A DNA stretch of 64,000 nt from Rubritepida flocculans DSM 14296 (GTDB lineage Bacteria > Pseudomonadota > Alphaproteobacteria > Acetobacterales > Acetobacteraceae), in assembly GCF_000425365.1 (NCBI RefSeq), contig NZ_AUDH01000014.1, positions 1-64,000 on the forward strand. Direction: 5' to 3'. The notes beneath the pieces are model-generated. The model saw only the letters and a program-made list of their open reading frames with translations, did no database searches and was not told the origin of the DNA. Made by a program: the position numbers and the translations under genes. Positions 1 through 8,654 of the stretch are shown here, in pieces; positions within the stretch are counted from its first letter, which is position 1; each line of letters opens with the position of its first letter.

Positions 1-279
1 GCCTGGGCCGCCACCCGCAAGAAGGACAGCTATCTCCGCGCCCAGTTCCACCATCTGCGACAGCGCCGCGGACCGAAAAAAGCCATCTGCGCCGTCGCCG
101 CCTCCATCCTCACCGCCGTCTGGCACATGCTCCAAAACGGAACCTTCTGGCACGATCTCGGACCAAATCACTTCCACCAACGCTCGCCAGAACAGCAGGC
201 ACGTCACCTCGCCGCCCAAATCATAAAGCTCGGCTTCAAGTGCTCCCTCGAACCACAAGCCGAGGGAGTTTCTGTCTAG
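1..279 (+). CDS. IS110-family transposase, C-terminal part (5' end outside window)
   Basis: The first 92 codons read as the end of an IS110-type (Transposase_20) protein. They show a basic stretch around residues 6-30 (RKKDSYLRAQFHHLRQRRG), the typical xxAVAASILTAVWHML helix, and a closing DLGPNHFHQRSP segment. The family cuts with an N-terminal DEDD RuvC-like domain, which lies outside the window, and a C-terminal Tnp domain with a catalytic Ser. Base use is clearly more AT-rich than in the following genes, as expected for a mobile gene. The stop TAG (277-279) shares the palindrome CTAG with the stop of the convergent benE-like gene. Family call is firm; completeness cannot be judged. Confidence 0.85.
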   Translation, partial: AWAATRKKDSYLRAQFHHLRQRRGPKKAICAVAASILTAVWHMLQNGTFWHDLGPNHFHQRSPEQQARHLAAQIIKLGFKCSLEPQAEGVSV

Positions 280-280
280 G
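1..280 (+). mobile_element. Right end of an IS110-type insertion sequence
   Basis: Only the transposase tail is visible. Host-like, strongly GC-biased sequence coding for BenE begins at once after the transposase stop, so the element's right boundary must lie at or within a few bases of position 280. IS110 elements lack long terminal inverted repeats, and none is seen here. The left end is outside the window. Confidence 0.6.
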
Positions 281-1418
281 CGCGCGGCGCGAGCAGCGCA
301 TAGAGCGCGCCCCCCGCGAGCAAGCCCCAGAAGGCCGCGCCGATCCCGAGCACCGAGAGGCCCGAGGCGGCGATGACGAAGGTGGCGATGGCGGGCAGCC
401 GCGTCGCCTCGGCCGAGAGCGCCGTGGAGAGCGCCCCCGCGAGCGAGCCCAGCAGCGCGAGCCCGGCCACCGCCTGGATCAGCAGCGGCGGCGCGGCCGC
501 CACCACGCTCGCCGCCACGCCCGAGACGAGGGCGAAGCCGAGATAGCCGAGGCTCGCCACCGCCCCCGCCACCCAGCGGCGCTTCGGGTCCGGATGCGCC
601 TCGGGCCCCGCGCACAGCGCCGCGGTGATGGCGGCGAGGTTCACGAGCTGCCCGCCGAAGAAGCCGCCGGCGAAGCTGCCCGCCCCGGTGGCGAGGAAGA
701 CCGGCCGCATGGCGGGCCGGTAGCCATTGGCCTGCAGCACGGCGAGGCCCGGCAGGTTCTGCGAGGCCATGGTGACGAGGAACAGCGGCAGCGCGATGCC
801 CACCATCGCCCCCCACTCGAAGGCGGGGCTCACCCAGACGAGCGCGGGCGGGGTGAAGCGCGCCGTCCCGGGCAGGCCGGGCCCCAGCGCCAGCGCCGCC
901 ACCGCGACCAGCACCGCCGCCGGCACGGCCCAGAGCCGCGCGAGCCGCAGCATCAGCGCCCAGGCCAGCACCACGGGCAGGGCGAGGAAGGGCAGCGCCC
1001 CCACCGCCCGCACCGGGGCGAGGCAGAGATCGAGCAGCACCCCCGCCAGCATGGCGGCGGCGAGCGGCGGCGGGATGCGCTCCACCGCCCGCGCGAAGGG
1101 CCGCCACAGCCCGGCCAGCACCAGCAGCAGCGCCGCCGCCAGGAAGGCGCCCACCGCGGCCGCGAAGCCGCCCTCCGGCGCGCCCGTCGTCACCAGCAGC
1201 GCCGCCCCCGGGGTGGACCAGGCGATGCTGACGGGCATGCGCCAGAGAAGCGAGAAGCCGAGCCCGAGCCCCCCCATCAGCAGGCAGAGCACCACGAGCC
1301 CCGAGGCCGCCTGCTCCGGGCTCGCCCCCACCGCCGCGAAGCCCGCCAGCACCACCGCGAAGGAGGAGGCGAAGCCCACGAAGGCCGCGAGCAGCCCGAG
1401 CGTGACGGGCTGCAGCAT
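276..1418 (-). CDS. benE: BenE-family benzoate/H+ symporter
   Basis: The protein is a 380-residue inner-membrane carrier rich in Leu/Ala/Gly, with about 12 predicted hydrophobic segments. It matches the BenE family (aromatic acid uptake, benzoate in the archetype) over its full length, including VLQANGYRPAM and the PALIW-like TPPALVWVSP region. The start is ATG 1418, which shares one base with the TGA of the upstream penicillin-acylase gene (TGATG), so translation is probably coupled. A longer open frame upstream lies inside the neighbour and is rejected. It is the last gene of the operon, and its TAG stop coincides with the transposase end. Substrate is inferred; an aromatic or other carboxylate released by the upstream hydrolases is plausible. 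Confidence 0.85.
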   Translation of the reverse strand: MLQPVTLGLLAAFVGFASSFAVVLAGFAAVGASPEQAASGLVVLCLLMGGLGLGFSLLWRMPVSIAWSTPGAALLVTTGAPEGGFAAAVGAFLAAALLLVLAGLWRPFARAVERIPPPLAAAMLAGVLLDLCLAPVRAVGALPFLALPVVLAWALMLRLARLWAVPAAVLVAVAALALGPGLPGTARFTPPALVWVSPAFEWGAMVGIALPLFLVTMASQNLPGLAVLQANGYRPAMRPVFLATGAGSFAGGFFGGQLVNLAAITAALCAGPEAHPDPKRRWVAGAVASLGYLGFALVSGVAASVVAAAPPLLIQAVAGLALLGSLAGALSTALSAEATRLPAIATFVIAASGLSVLGIGAAFWGLLAGGALYALLAPRA

Positions 1419-3700
1419 CAGGGCGAGAGGCGCAGCATGCCGGTGCTCGCGCCCGGCACGCGGGAGAGGCGGCGCATCCCGCCCGTCCGCCAGGCCTCGA
1501 ACTGGTCGCTCCAATGCGGCGAGAGCGGATGGCCCGACTGGCCGGTGGCGATGACGGCGAGCGCTCCGTCAGGATCGGCGAGGTCGGCCACGAAGCGCAG
1601 CCCCGCCCCGTGCACGGCCTGGAAGGGCGCCCGCCCGCCCGCGCGGAAGGACTGGCGCTGCACCGTCTCGCCATCGCCCGAGACGGGGGCGGAAAGCCCG
1701 ACCAGCGCCCCGAGGCCCGGGACGAAGCGCAGCAGAGGGTGTTCGAAGCGCGCGAGATGCGCCGCGCCCCAGCGCCAGCGCGCGGGATCGGGCCCGTGCT
1801 CGCGCGCGAGCTCGCCCACCGCCTCGGCCAGCGCCAGCGCCGCCATGGCGCGGCAATCGCCGCCGCACCACCAGGCGGCGCGCTCCTCGCCCGAGAGGAG
1901 GAAGCGCAGGAACTCGGCACTCGCCGGCGCCTCGGGCACCCGCGCCTGGGCGAGGGCGAGCTGCGGCATGCGCCGGGCGAAGCCGGCCCAGATCAGCGGC
2001 TCGGGGCGCTCGGCTGCCATGGTCCCGTCCCACTCCGCGAGCAGCGCCTGCGCCGCGGCGAGCGCGCCCGTCCCTCGCGGCAGGGCGCGCAGCAGGGGAA
2101 GGGATTCGCGGGCGAGCAGCGAGAGCGCGTCCATCTGCATGGCGGCGAAGCCCGCCGCATCGTGCCGCTCGCGCTCGGCCAGCAGGGCGTGGATGCGGCG
2201 GAAGCGCCAGTCGCCCGGCCAGTCCCGGCCCAGGAAGGCCGGGTGCCCCTCCGGGCTCACCCGGTTGTTGGCGTTGACCAGCACGCCCGAGGCCGGGTTC
2301 TCCACATGCGGCAGCGCCTCGAAGTCGAGGAAGCCGCGCCAGGGCTCGGTTCCGGGCTGCGCGCCGTCATGGCCCTCGGCGCGCAGCGGCGTGCGGCCGG
2401 TGAGATACATGGCGATGCCGCCCCCGCGCTCGGCCACCATCAGGTTCTGCGGCGGCGAGGCGATGAGCGCGGCCGCCGCCCGCGCCTCGGCGAGGCTGCG
2501 CGCGCGGTTGAGCGCGAGCAGCCCGCGCGCCGAGCTGTCGCGCGGCTCCAGGTTCGCCATGCGCAGGCTGAGCACGCGGCCATCGCCGCGCGGCGTCTCG
2601 TCGAGGTCGGAGACGACGGGGCCATTCGCCGTCTCGCGCACCGTCATCGTCACCGGCGCCCCCCCGCGCACGCGGATCACCTCGGTGCGGGTGACGCGCG
2701 CAGCGGATTCCGGGTCGAGGAACACGTCCTGCGTGTCGGAATGGGTGGTGGTGAAGCCCCAGGCGAGATCGGCGTTGCGGCCGATGACGAGGAAGGGCAC
2801 GCCCGGCGCGGTGGCCCCGGCGAGGAAGCGCCCGTCGGGGAACTCGATGCGCGCGAGATACCACAGGATGGGCGCGCCATAGCCCAGATGCGGGTCGGCC
2901 GCGAGCAGCGGCGCGCCCGAGGCGCTGCGCGCGCCCGCCACCGCCCAGGCGTTGGAGGCGGAGGAGGGCAGGGGCGCGTCCTCGCCGAAGCGCGGGATGG
3001 CGGCGAGCAGCCGCTCGAGCCCCGGCAGCGCGGCGACATCCGCCCGCCCCGCGCTGCGGTCGAGCGGCCAGAGATCCCACACCCTCCCCTCGGGCAGCAC
3101 GGCGGCGAGCCGCGCGCGCTCGATCTCCGTGCGCCAGTTGCCCGAGAGCCAGAGCCCCATCACCTTCGCCCAGAGCAGCGAATGTTCGGGCCGCCAGGCC
3201 TCGGGCGCGCCCAGGATCAGGAACTCCGGCGCGGCGAAGCGCCCGCGCTCGGCGATGCGCGCGTTCACGCCCAGCGCATAGGCGTCGAGCAGCGCGCGGG
3301 TGGGGGCGTCGAGGGCGGCGAGATCCTCCTCCGCCCGCTGCGCGAGGCCGAGCAGACGGGTGAATCGGTCCGCGCGCAGCGCCGCCGGCCCCGCCACCTC
3401 CGCGAGCCGGCCCTGCGCGCCGCGGCGCATCGTCTCCATCTGGAACAGGCGGTCGCGCGCGTGCAGGTAGCCGAGCGCCATGGCGGCGTCGCGCTCGTTC
3501 GCCGCGGCGATGCGCGGCACGCCCTCCGCGCCGAGGCGGATTTCCACCGGGGCGGAGAGGCCGGGCAGGGCGATGCGCGCCTCGCGCGCCGGCAGCGTCC
3601 ACCACAGCGCCGCGAGCGCGCCGAGCGGCAGGGCGATCAGCAGCAGGAACAGGGCGCCGAGCGCCCGACGCCAGAGGCTGGGGCGGCGGCGCCGGCGCAT
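1418..3700 (-). CDS. Penicillin acylase-family Ntn-hydrolase
   Basis: The 760-residue precursor belongs to the penicillin/cephalosporin acylase family, which hydrolyses amide bonds of N-acyl compounds in the periplasm after self-cleavage. It has an N-terminal signal anchor (about residues 11-33) behind a run of arginines. An A-subunit-like region with GVPRI and GYLHARDRLFQMET follows. The conserved Ser nucleophile that becomes the beta-chain N-terminus is in SSASNAW (Ser249). DPHLGYGAP and the GFTTTHSDTQD region are also conserved. The gene starts one base after the Bug-protein stop and overlaps benE by one base. Substrate is unknown: family members act on penicillins, N-acyl-homoserine lactones or other amides. 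Confidence 0.92.
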   Translation of the reverse strand: MRRRRRPSLWRRALGALFLLLIALPLGALAALWWTLPAREARIALPGLSAPVEIRLGAEGVPRIAAANERDAAMALGYLHARDRLFQMETMRRGAQGRLAEVAGPAALRADRFTRLLGLAQRAEEDLAALDAPTRALLDAYALGVNARIAERGRFAAPEFLILGAPEAWRPEHSLLWAKVMGLWLSGNWRTEIERARLAAVLPEGRVWDLWPLDRSAGRADVAALPGLERLLAAIPRFGEDAPLPSSASNAWAVAGARSASGAPLLAADPHLGYGAPILWYLARIEFPDGRFLAGATAPGVPFLVIGRNADLAWGFTTTHSDTQDVFLDPESAARVTRTEVIRVRGGAPVTMTVRETANGPVVSDLDETPRGDGRVLSLRMANLEPRDSSARGLLALNRARSLAEARAAAALIASPPQNLMVAERGGGIAMYLTGRTPLRAEGHDGAQPGTEPWRGFLDFEALPHVENPASGVLVNANNRVSPEGHPAFLGRDWPGDWRFRRIHALLAERERHDAAGFAAMQMDALSLLARESLPLLRALPRGTGALAAAQALLAEWDGTMAAERPEPLIWAGFARRMPQLALAQARVPEAPASAEFLRFLLSGEERAAWWCGGDCRAMAALALAEAVGELAREHGPDPARWRWGAAHLARFEHPLLRFVPGLGALVGLSAPVSGDGETVQRQSFRAGGRAPFQAVHGAGLRFVADLADPDGALAVIATGQSGHPLSPHWSDQFEAWRTGGMRRLSRVPGASTGMLRLSP

Positions 3701-3701
3701 G

Positions 3702-4685
3702 CTACTCGGGCTCGATCCCCGCGCTGCGGATCATCTGCCCCCAGGAGGCGATCTGCGCGACGATGAAGCGCCCCAGCTCCTCGGGCGTGGAGGTCACCCC
3801 CTCGAAGAAGACGCGCGCCATGCCCTCGCGGTATTCGGGCTTCGCGCCCACGCGCAGCATGGCGGCCGAGAGCGCCTGGGTCACCTCCGCCGGGAGCCGG
3901 GCGGGGCCGAGCAGCGCGGCCCAGCTCAGCATCTCGAAGCCGCTCATGCCCTGCTCGGCCAGGGTGGGCACCTCGGGCACCAGGCTGCTGCGGCTGCCGG
4001 AGGTGATGCCGAGCGCGCGCAGCCGCCCCTCGCGCACATGGGCGATGGAGGGGGCGAGGTCCACCACCATCGAGTCCACGCGGCCCGCCAGCACATCGGT
4101 CAGCGCGGGGGGCACGGAGCGGTAGGGCACATGCGTCATCTCCACCCCCGCGTGGCGGGCGATGGCCGCGCTCGCCACGATGCCGGAGGAGTTGCCCGAG
4201 GCGTAGGTGACGCGCCCCGGGTTGGCGCGCGCATGGGCCGCGAACTCCGCCAGGTTGCGCGCCGGCAGGGCCGGGTTCACCACCAGCCAGAAGGTGTAGT
4301 TGCCGAGCCGCGAGATGGGCGTGAAATCCGCGATCGGGTCGTATTCCAGCCGGCGCATCAGCCAGGGGTTGGCGGCGTGCGGCGTGTTGGTGGTGACGAA
4401 GAGCGTGTGCCCGTCGGCGGGGGCGCGCACCACCGCCATGGCGGCGATGGCGCCATTGGCGCCGGGGCGGTTGTCCACCGTCACCGTCGCGCCGCCGAGC
4501 TCGGCGGCGAGGAGCGGCGCGAGGGTGCGCGCCACCGCATCGGTGCCCGAGCCGGCCGCGAAGGGCACGACGAGGGTGATGGGGCGGCTGGGCCGCCACT
4601 CGGCGGGGCCCGCCCCCTGGGCGCGCGCGGGGCGCGCGAGGAGCGGCAGCAGCGGGGCGACGGCGATGATCTGGCGGCGGTGCAT
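3702..4685 (-). CDS. Bug-family (TctC) tripartite tricarboxylate transporter binding protein
   Basis: The 327-residue periplasmic solute-binding protein has an N-terminal signal peptide (about residues 1-22, MHRRQII start). Family signatures are RPITLVVPFAAGSGTD, VTVDNRPGANGAI and the second-lobe YASGNSSGI and PEVPTLAEQG. Bug proteins bind carboxylates or amides and deliver them to TctA/TctB membrane partners. No tctA or tctB is in this window, so it is an orphan unless partners lie elsewhere. The gene sits between the cupin and acylase genes with gaps of only a few bases, which points to the operon's substrate as its ligand. Confidence 0.93.
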   Translation of the reverse strand: MHRRQIIAVAPLLPLLARPARAQGAGPAEWRPSRPITLVVPFAAGSGTDAVARTLAPLLAAELGGATVTVDNRPGANGAIAAMAVVRAPADGHTLFVTTNTPHAANPWLMRRLEYDPIADFTPISRLGNYTFWLVVNPALPARNLAEFAAHARANPGRVTYASGNSSGIVASAAIARHAGVEMTHVPYRSVPPALTDVLAGRVDSMVVDLAPSIAHVREGRLRALGITSGSRSSLVPEVPTLAEQGMSGFEMLSWAALLGPARLPAEVTQALSAAMLRVGAKPEYREGMARVFFEGVTSTPEELGRFIVAQIASWGQMIRSAGIEPE

Positions 4686-4690
4686 CTTCC

Positions 4691-5080
4691 TCAGTCTCCT
4701 TGGACGTGGCGGCGGATCACCTTCTGCGGGTTCTCGCCATAGGGGGGCGCGTAGATCACGAGCACGCGCACGGGCTCCTCGCCGATCACCTGGAACAGGT
4801 GTTCCGCATCGGCGGGGAAGAAGCAGGCGTCGCCGGGGCCGATCTCGCCCTCCTCGCCGTTGCAGGCGACGCGCGCGCGCCCGGCGAGGATGTAGCAGAC
4901 CTGCTCGATGCCGGGATGGGCGTGCGGCAGGGCGGCGCCGCCGGGCTGCAGCGTGCCGTGCAGCACCTCCACTTGCCGCGCGCCCACCGTCTCGGGGCCG
5001 ATCAGCCGGTGGTTCACCGTGCCGTGGTGGTTGGCGGGGGAATAGGGCGTCACATCGCCCATGCGCACGATCAATGTCAT
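4691..5080 (-). CDS. Small cupin-domain protein
   Basis: The 129-residue single-domain cupin has motif 1 as G-x5-PHAHPGIEQV (metal-binding His/Glu) and motif 2 as GDACFFPADAEHLF. Proteins of this size act as metal-dependent isomerases, decarboxylases or ligand sensors, and the exact reaction cannot be read from sequence. The start is ATG 5080, overlapping the M20 peptidase stop as ATGA, so the two are co-translated. The gene lies in the catabolic operon between peptidase and binding-protein genes. Confidence 0.85.
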   Translation of the reverse strand: MTLIVRMGDVTPYSPANHHGTVNHRLIGPETVGARQVEVLHGTLQPGGAALPHAHPGIEQVCYILAGRARVACNGEEGEIGPGDACFFPADAEHLFQVIGEEPVRVLVIYAPPYGENPQKVIRRHVQGD

Positions 5081-6300
5081 GCCGAGAGCTCCATCTCCGC
5101 GACGGCGAGGATCGTCGCCAGGCTCGCGCGCATGCCGCGCAGCGAGGATTCGATCTCCACGTCGATCCACTCCTCCAGCGAATGGGCCCGCCCGCCCGTG
5201 CCGCCCGAGCCGATGCGCAGCGCGGGGATGCCGAGGCTCATCGGGATGTTCGCATCCGTGGAGGACCATTCGAAGCCGGGCGTGTAGCCCTCGGCCGCCA
5301 CCGCCGCCGCCGCCAGCCGCGCGATGGGCGCGCCGTTGGGCGTGTGGCCTGCGGGCCGGTCGCCCACCCGCTGCACCTCGGCCTTGAGCGTGCCCTGGCG
5401 CGCCGCGTTCTCCGCGGCCACCGCGGCCTCCACCCCGGCGAGGAAGGCGGCCTCCAGCTTCGCGAGTTCCTCCGCCCCGGCGGAGCGCAGATCCACCTCC
5501 ATCGTCACCGCCTCGGGGATGGCGTTGATCGAGGTCCCGCCCGCGACGACGCTGACGCAATGCGTGGTCACCGGCTCGCGCGGGACGGGGATGGCGGCGA
5601 GCGCGCGGGCCGCCTCGGCCATCGCATAGACGGGGTTCACGAGGCCGAAGGCGGCAAAGCTGTGCCCGCCCGGGCCGCGGAAGGTGACGCGGTAGCGGCG
5701 CGAGCCGATGCCGCCGGTGACGATGCGCTCCACATCCGGGCTGTCCACCGTGAGGAAGGCGCGGAAGCGGGCGCGCTTCGGGTGATGGGCGAAGAGGTGG
5801 CGCACGCCGCGCAGATCGCCCAAGCCTTCCTCGCCGACATCGCCGAGGAAGAGGATGTCGTGCCGCGTGCGGATGCCGGCCGCGTCCATCGCGCGCAGGA
5901 AGGCGAGGTTGACGGCGAGGCTGCGCGTGTCGTCCCCCACCCCGGGGGCGAAGAGCTTCGTGCCCTCGCGGCGGACGCGCACATCGGTGCCGGCGGGGAA
6001 CACCGTGTCGAGATGCGCCGCCACCACCAGGATGTCGCCATTGCCGAAGCCGCGGCGCAGGCCCATCACATTGCCCACCGCGTCCTGCTCCACCTCCTCG
6101 AGGCCATGGGCGCGCAGCATCTCGAGATAGGCGGCCGCGCGCTTCTCCTCGCCGAAAGGGGGTGCTGGGATTTCGGTCAGCGCGATGATGTCCTGCACCG
6201 TGCGCTCATGCTCGGCGCGCATCACCTCGCAGGCGTGGCGGAAGCGCGCGTCCGCGCGGATGGCGGCGATGGTCTCCTCGGTCTGCGGCGTGGCCCTCAT
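5077..6300 (-). CDS. M20 family metallopeptidase (PepT-like)
   Basis: This 407-residue di-zinc peptidase or amidohydrolase has metal-site residues His96 and Asp98 (AHLDTVF), Asp123 (GVGDDTRS) and the catalytic Glu pair 157-158 (GDVGEEG). A dimerisation-domain segment GPGGHSFAAFG and a C-terminal GGRAHSLEEW metal motif follow. The family cleaves peptides, carbamoyl groups or N-acyl groups from amino acids. ATG 6300 overlaps the amidohydrolase stop (ATGA), and its own stop overlaps the cupin start. It is likely a cytoplasmic step of the same pathway. The family is certain; the substrate is unknown. Confidence 0.93.
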   Translation of the reverse strand: MRATPQTEETIAAIRADARFRHACEVMRAEHERTVQDIIALTEIPAPPFGEEKRAAAYLEMLRAHGLEEVEQDAVGNVMGLRRGFGNGDILVVAAHLDTVFPAGTDVRVRREGTKLFAPGVGDDTRSLAVNLAFLRAMDAAGIRTRHDILFLGDVGEEGLGDLRGVRHLFAHHPKRARFRAFLTVDSPDVERIVTGGIGSRRYRVTFRGPGGHSFAAFGLVNPVYAMAEAARALAAIPVPREPVTTHCVSVVAGGTSINAIPEAVTMEVDLRSAGAEELAKLEAAFLAGVEAAVAAENAARQGTLKAEVQRVGDRPAGHTPNGAPIARLAAAAVAAEGYTPGFEWSSTDANIPMSLGIPALRIGSGGTGGRAHSLEEWIDVEIESSLRGMRASLATILAVAEMELSA

Positions 6301-7688
6301 GCGGCGGCCCTCCGCGCGGCGATGGCGGCGGGGATGGCCCCACGCCGCTCCGCCTCCGCCCAGACGCGCGCGATGGCGGCGGCCCCGCGCCGGGTGATGG
6401 CCGCGGCGTCGCCGCGCAGCAGGGTGCGGTGGGCCACCCGCAGCCTGCCCGCGGTGACGACCGTGTGCGCGTCCCGCCCCGCGCCGTTGGTGAGCAGCGC
6501 GCGGAGCGGGTTCCACACCGGCTGGTAGCGCGGGGCGGAGAGGTCGAACATCACGAGATCGGCCCGCGAGCCCGGCGTGAGCCGCCCGAGATCGGGCCGG
6601 CCCAGCGCATCGGCGGAATCCCGCGTCGCGGCCGCAAGCAGCCGCTCCGCCGCGCCCTGCGAGGGATCGCCCGACTGCGTCCGGGCCAGCACCGCCGCGG
6701 CGCGCAGCTCGTCCACCATGTCGAGCGTCACGCCGTCCGTGCCGATGCCGAGCCGCACCCCCGAGGCGAGGAAGCGCGCGAGCGGCACCGCCCGGCCCGA
6801 GCGCGCGAAGCCGAGCGGGCAGGAGGCGATGGCCGCCCCCGCATCCCGCACCTGCGCGATCTCCTCGTCGGTCGCGAACATGCAGTGGCCGAGGATCACG
6901 CCCGGCCGCAGCAGCCCGCATTCGGCGAGATGCGCCACGCTGCGCCGGCCGTGCGCCGCCTCCACCGCCGCGATCTCGAGCGGGTTCTGCGCGCAGTGGA
7001 TGGAGACGAGCGCACCCATCTCGCGCGCCGCGCGGTCCACCCGGCGCAGCAGTTCGGGCGAGTTGCTGTCGGGCCCATGCGGGCCGAAGCCCACGGAGGC
7101 GAGCCCGTCCGGGCCCTCATGCGCCTCGGCGAAGAGGCGCATCACGAAGTCGAAGCTGGCCTCGGAGGCGTCCTCGCCGCGCCATTCGGGCCTGCCGTCC
7201 GCGCCCATGGCGAGGTTGGGCCGCGTGAACAGGTAGGGGCAGGACCAGGTGCGCAGGCCGAGCGCGCGCGCGCGCGGGATGAAGGCGCGCTGCTGCGGCC
7301 GCCAGATGTCGAGCATGGCCGTCGTGCCCGTCATCAGGCATTCGAGCAGCGCCATCTCCACCGCGTCCCCGATCTCCTCGGGGTCCATGATCTCGGCCAC
7401 CAGGTCGCCGAGCGGCATGAGCAGCGAGAAGAGGATGTGCCCGGGCAGCGCGCCGGGCGCGATGTCGTCCGCGAGGCCGCGGAACAGGGGCGCGGAGAAG
7501 GCGTGGTTGTGCAGGTTGATCAGGCCGGGCAGCAGCAGCCCGTCCTCGAGCGCGATGCGCTCCGCGTCCATGGAGGGCGGCTCGGCGAGGATGGCCGCGA
7601 TGCGGTCGCCCTCCACGAGGATGTGCGGGCGCTCGCGCAGCCCCGTCTCGGCGCACCAGGACCAGCGCGGCGAGAGCAGCAGCGCCAT
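6297..7688 (-). CDS. Metal-dependent amidohydrolase (TRZ/ATZ, deaminase-like)
   Basis: The 463-residue amidohydrolase-superfamily enzyme has an N-terminal beta-sandwich, then the HxH metal motif at His60/His62 (LINLHNH). A third His lies in SIHCAQN, a fourth in ILGHCMF, and the Asp in GIGTDGV. It resembles guanine deaminase, SsnA and triazine hydrolases. One oddity is that the third-His motif reads HCAQ where deaminases usually have HxxE, so the proton-shuttle Glu appears replaced by Gln. That argues against assuming a classical deaminase. The gene starts directly after the dehydrogenase stop without a gap, and its end overlaps the M20 start. Confidence 0.88.
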   Translation of the reverse strand: MALLLSPRWSWCAETGLRERPHILVEGDRIAAILAEPPSMDAERIALEDGLLLPGLINLHNHAFSAPLFRGLADDIAPGALPGHILFSLLMPLGDLVAEIMDPEEIGDAVEMALLECLMTGTTAMLDIWRPQQRAFIPRARALGLRTWSCPYLFTRPNLAMGADGRPEWRGEDASEASFDFVMRLFAEAHEGPDGLASVGFGPHGPDSNSPELLRRVDRAAREMGALVSIHCAQNPLEIAAVEAAHGRRSVAHLAECGLLRPGVILGHCMFATDEEIAQVRDAGAAIASCPLGFARSGRAVPLARFLASGVRLGIGTDGVTLDMVDELRAAAVLARTQSGDPSQGAAERLLAAATRDSADALGRPDLGRLTPGSRADLVMFDLSAPRYQPVWNPLRALLTNGAGRDAHTVVTAGRLRVAHRTLLRGDAAAITRRGAAAIARVWAEAERRGAIPAAIAARRAAA

Positions 7689-8654
7689 TCAGACGACCTG
7701 GTTCACGAGGGCGGCCTCGCCCCGCTGCAGCCGGGCGATGTTCTCCAGCATCAGGTCCAGCACGTTGTTCTCGTAGGCGCAGGTCTCGCCGCCCGTGTGC
7801 GGTGTGACGAAGCTGTTGGGCAGGCGCCAGAGCGGGCTCTCGGGCGGCAGGGGCTCGGTGGCGAAGACGTCGAGTGCGGCGGCGCGGATGCGCCCCTCGG
7901 CGAGGGCGGCGATCAGCGCCGCCTCCTCCACCACCGGCCCGCGCGCGCAGTTCACGAGGATGGCCGTGGGCTTCATGGCCGCGAAGCTGCCCGCATGGAT
8001 CAGCCCGCGCGTGGCCTCCGTCAGCGGGCAGACGAGGATCACCGCATCGGCCTGCGGCAGAAGCGAGGGCAGGGCGGCGGCGGCGTGCACCTCGTCCGCC
8101 CCGGCCGCCCCGGCCTCGGGGTTCTGGCGCACGGCGATCACCCGCATGTCGAAGGCCTTGAGCAGCCGGATCAGCTTCGCCCCGATCCGCCCCGTGCCGA
8201 CGACGAGCGCGGTCTTGCCCGCAAGCTCGTCCTCGCGCTCGGCGAAATCGCCCTTCATGCCGGACCAGTGCCGGCGGTGCTGGTCGTCGCGCGCCAGGAA
8301 GAGCCTGCGCGTGACGCCGAGCAGCAGCCCCACCGCGTGTTCGGCCACCGCATTGGCGTTGGCCCCGGCGGCGGAGGCGAGGCGGATGCCGTGCCGGGCG
8401 AACACCGCGCGGTCATACTGGTCCGTGCCGGCGGAGAGGGACTGCACGAACTTCAGCCGGGGCGAGAGGGCGGGCAGCGTGTTGCGCCACAGCCCGCTGA
8501 CGACGAGCACATCCGCCTCGCCGATGCGCGCCTCGAGCTCGGGCAGCGAGCGCACCTCGAAGAAGGGAAAGGGCGCGCCGCGCGCGGCGAAGCGCTCGCC
8601 GCAGCGATAGGCCACATGGGCGAAGCAGATGCTGGGTCGGCTCGGAAAACTCAC
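7689..8654 (-). CDS. D-isomer-specific 2-hydroxyacid dehydrogenase family protein
   Basis: The protein is a 321-residue NAD(P)-dependent reductase of 2-oxo acids. The Rossmann motif VVGTGRIG follows a variable N-terminal catalytic half. The catalytic triad is the Arg in NCARGPVVEE, the Glu in VFATEPLPPESPLW and the His in TPHTGG. No ATG fits. The start is GTG 8654, whose last bases overlap the preceding gene's stop (GTGA), as elsewhere in this operon. It is similar to GhrA/GhrB-type glyoxylate or hydroxypyruvate reductases, but the substrate is not determinable. It probably reduces an oxo-acid produced by the hydrolytic steps. Confidence 0.9.
   Translation of the reverse strand: MSFPSRPSICFAHVAYRCGERFAARGAPFPFFEVRSLPELEARIGEADVLVVSGLWRNTLPALSPRLKFVQSLSAGTDQYDRAVFARHGIRLASAAGANANAVAEHAVGLLLGVTRRLFLARDDQHRRHWSGMKGDFAEREDELAGKTALVVGTGRIGAKLIRLLKAFDMRVIAVRQNPEAGAAGADEVHAAAALPSLLPQADAVILVCPLTEATRGLIHAGSFAAMKPTAILVNCARGPVVEEAALIAALAEGRIRAAALDVFATEPLPPESPLWRLPNSFVTPHTGGETCAYENNVLDLMLENIARLQRGEAALVNQVV

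Noticed and set aside
240-2882. An 880-codon plus-strand frame opposite benE and the acylase
   Set aside because: Both minus-strand genes have full family motifs; the plus frame has none.
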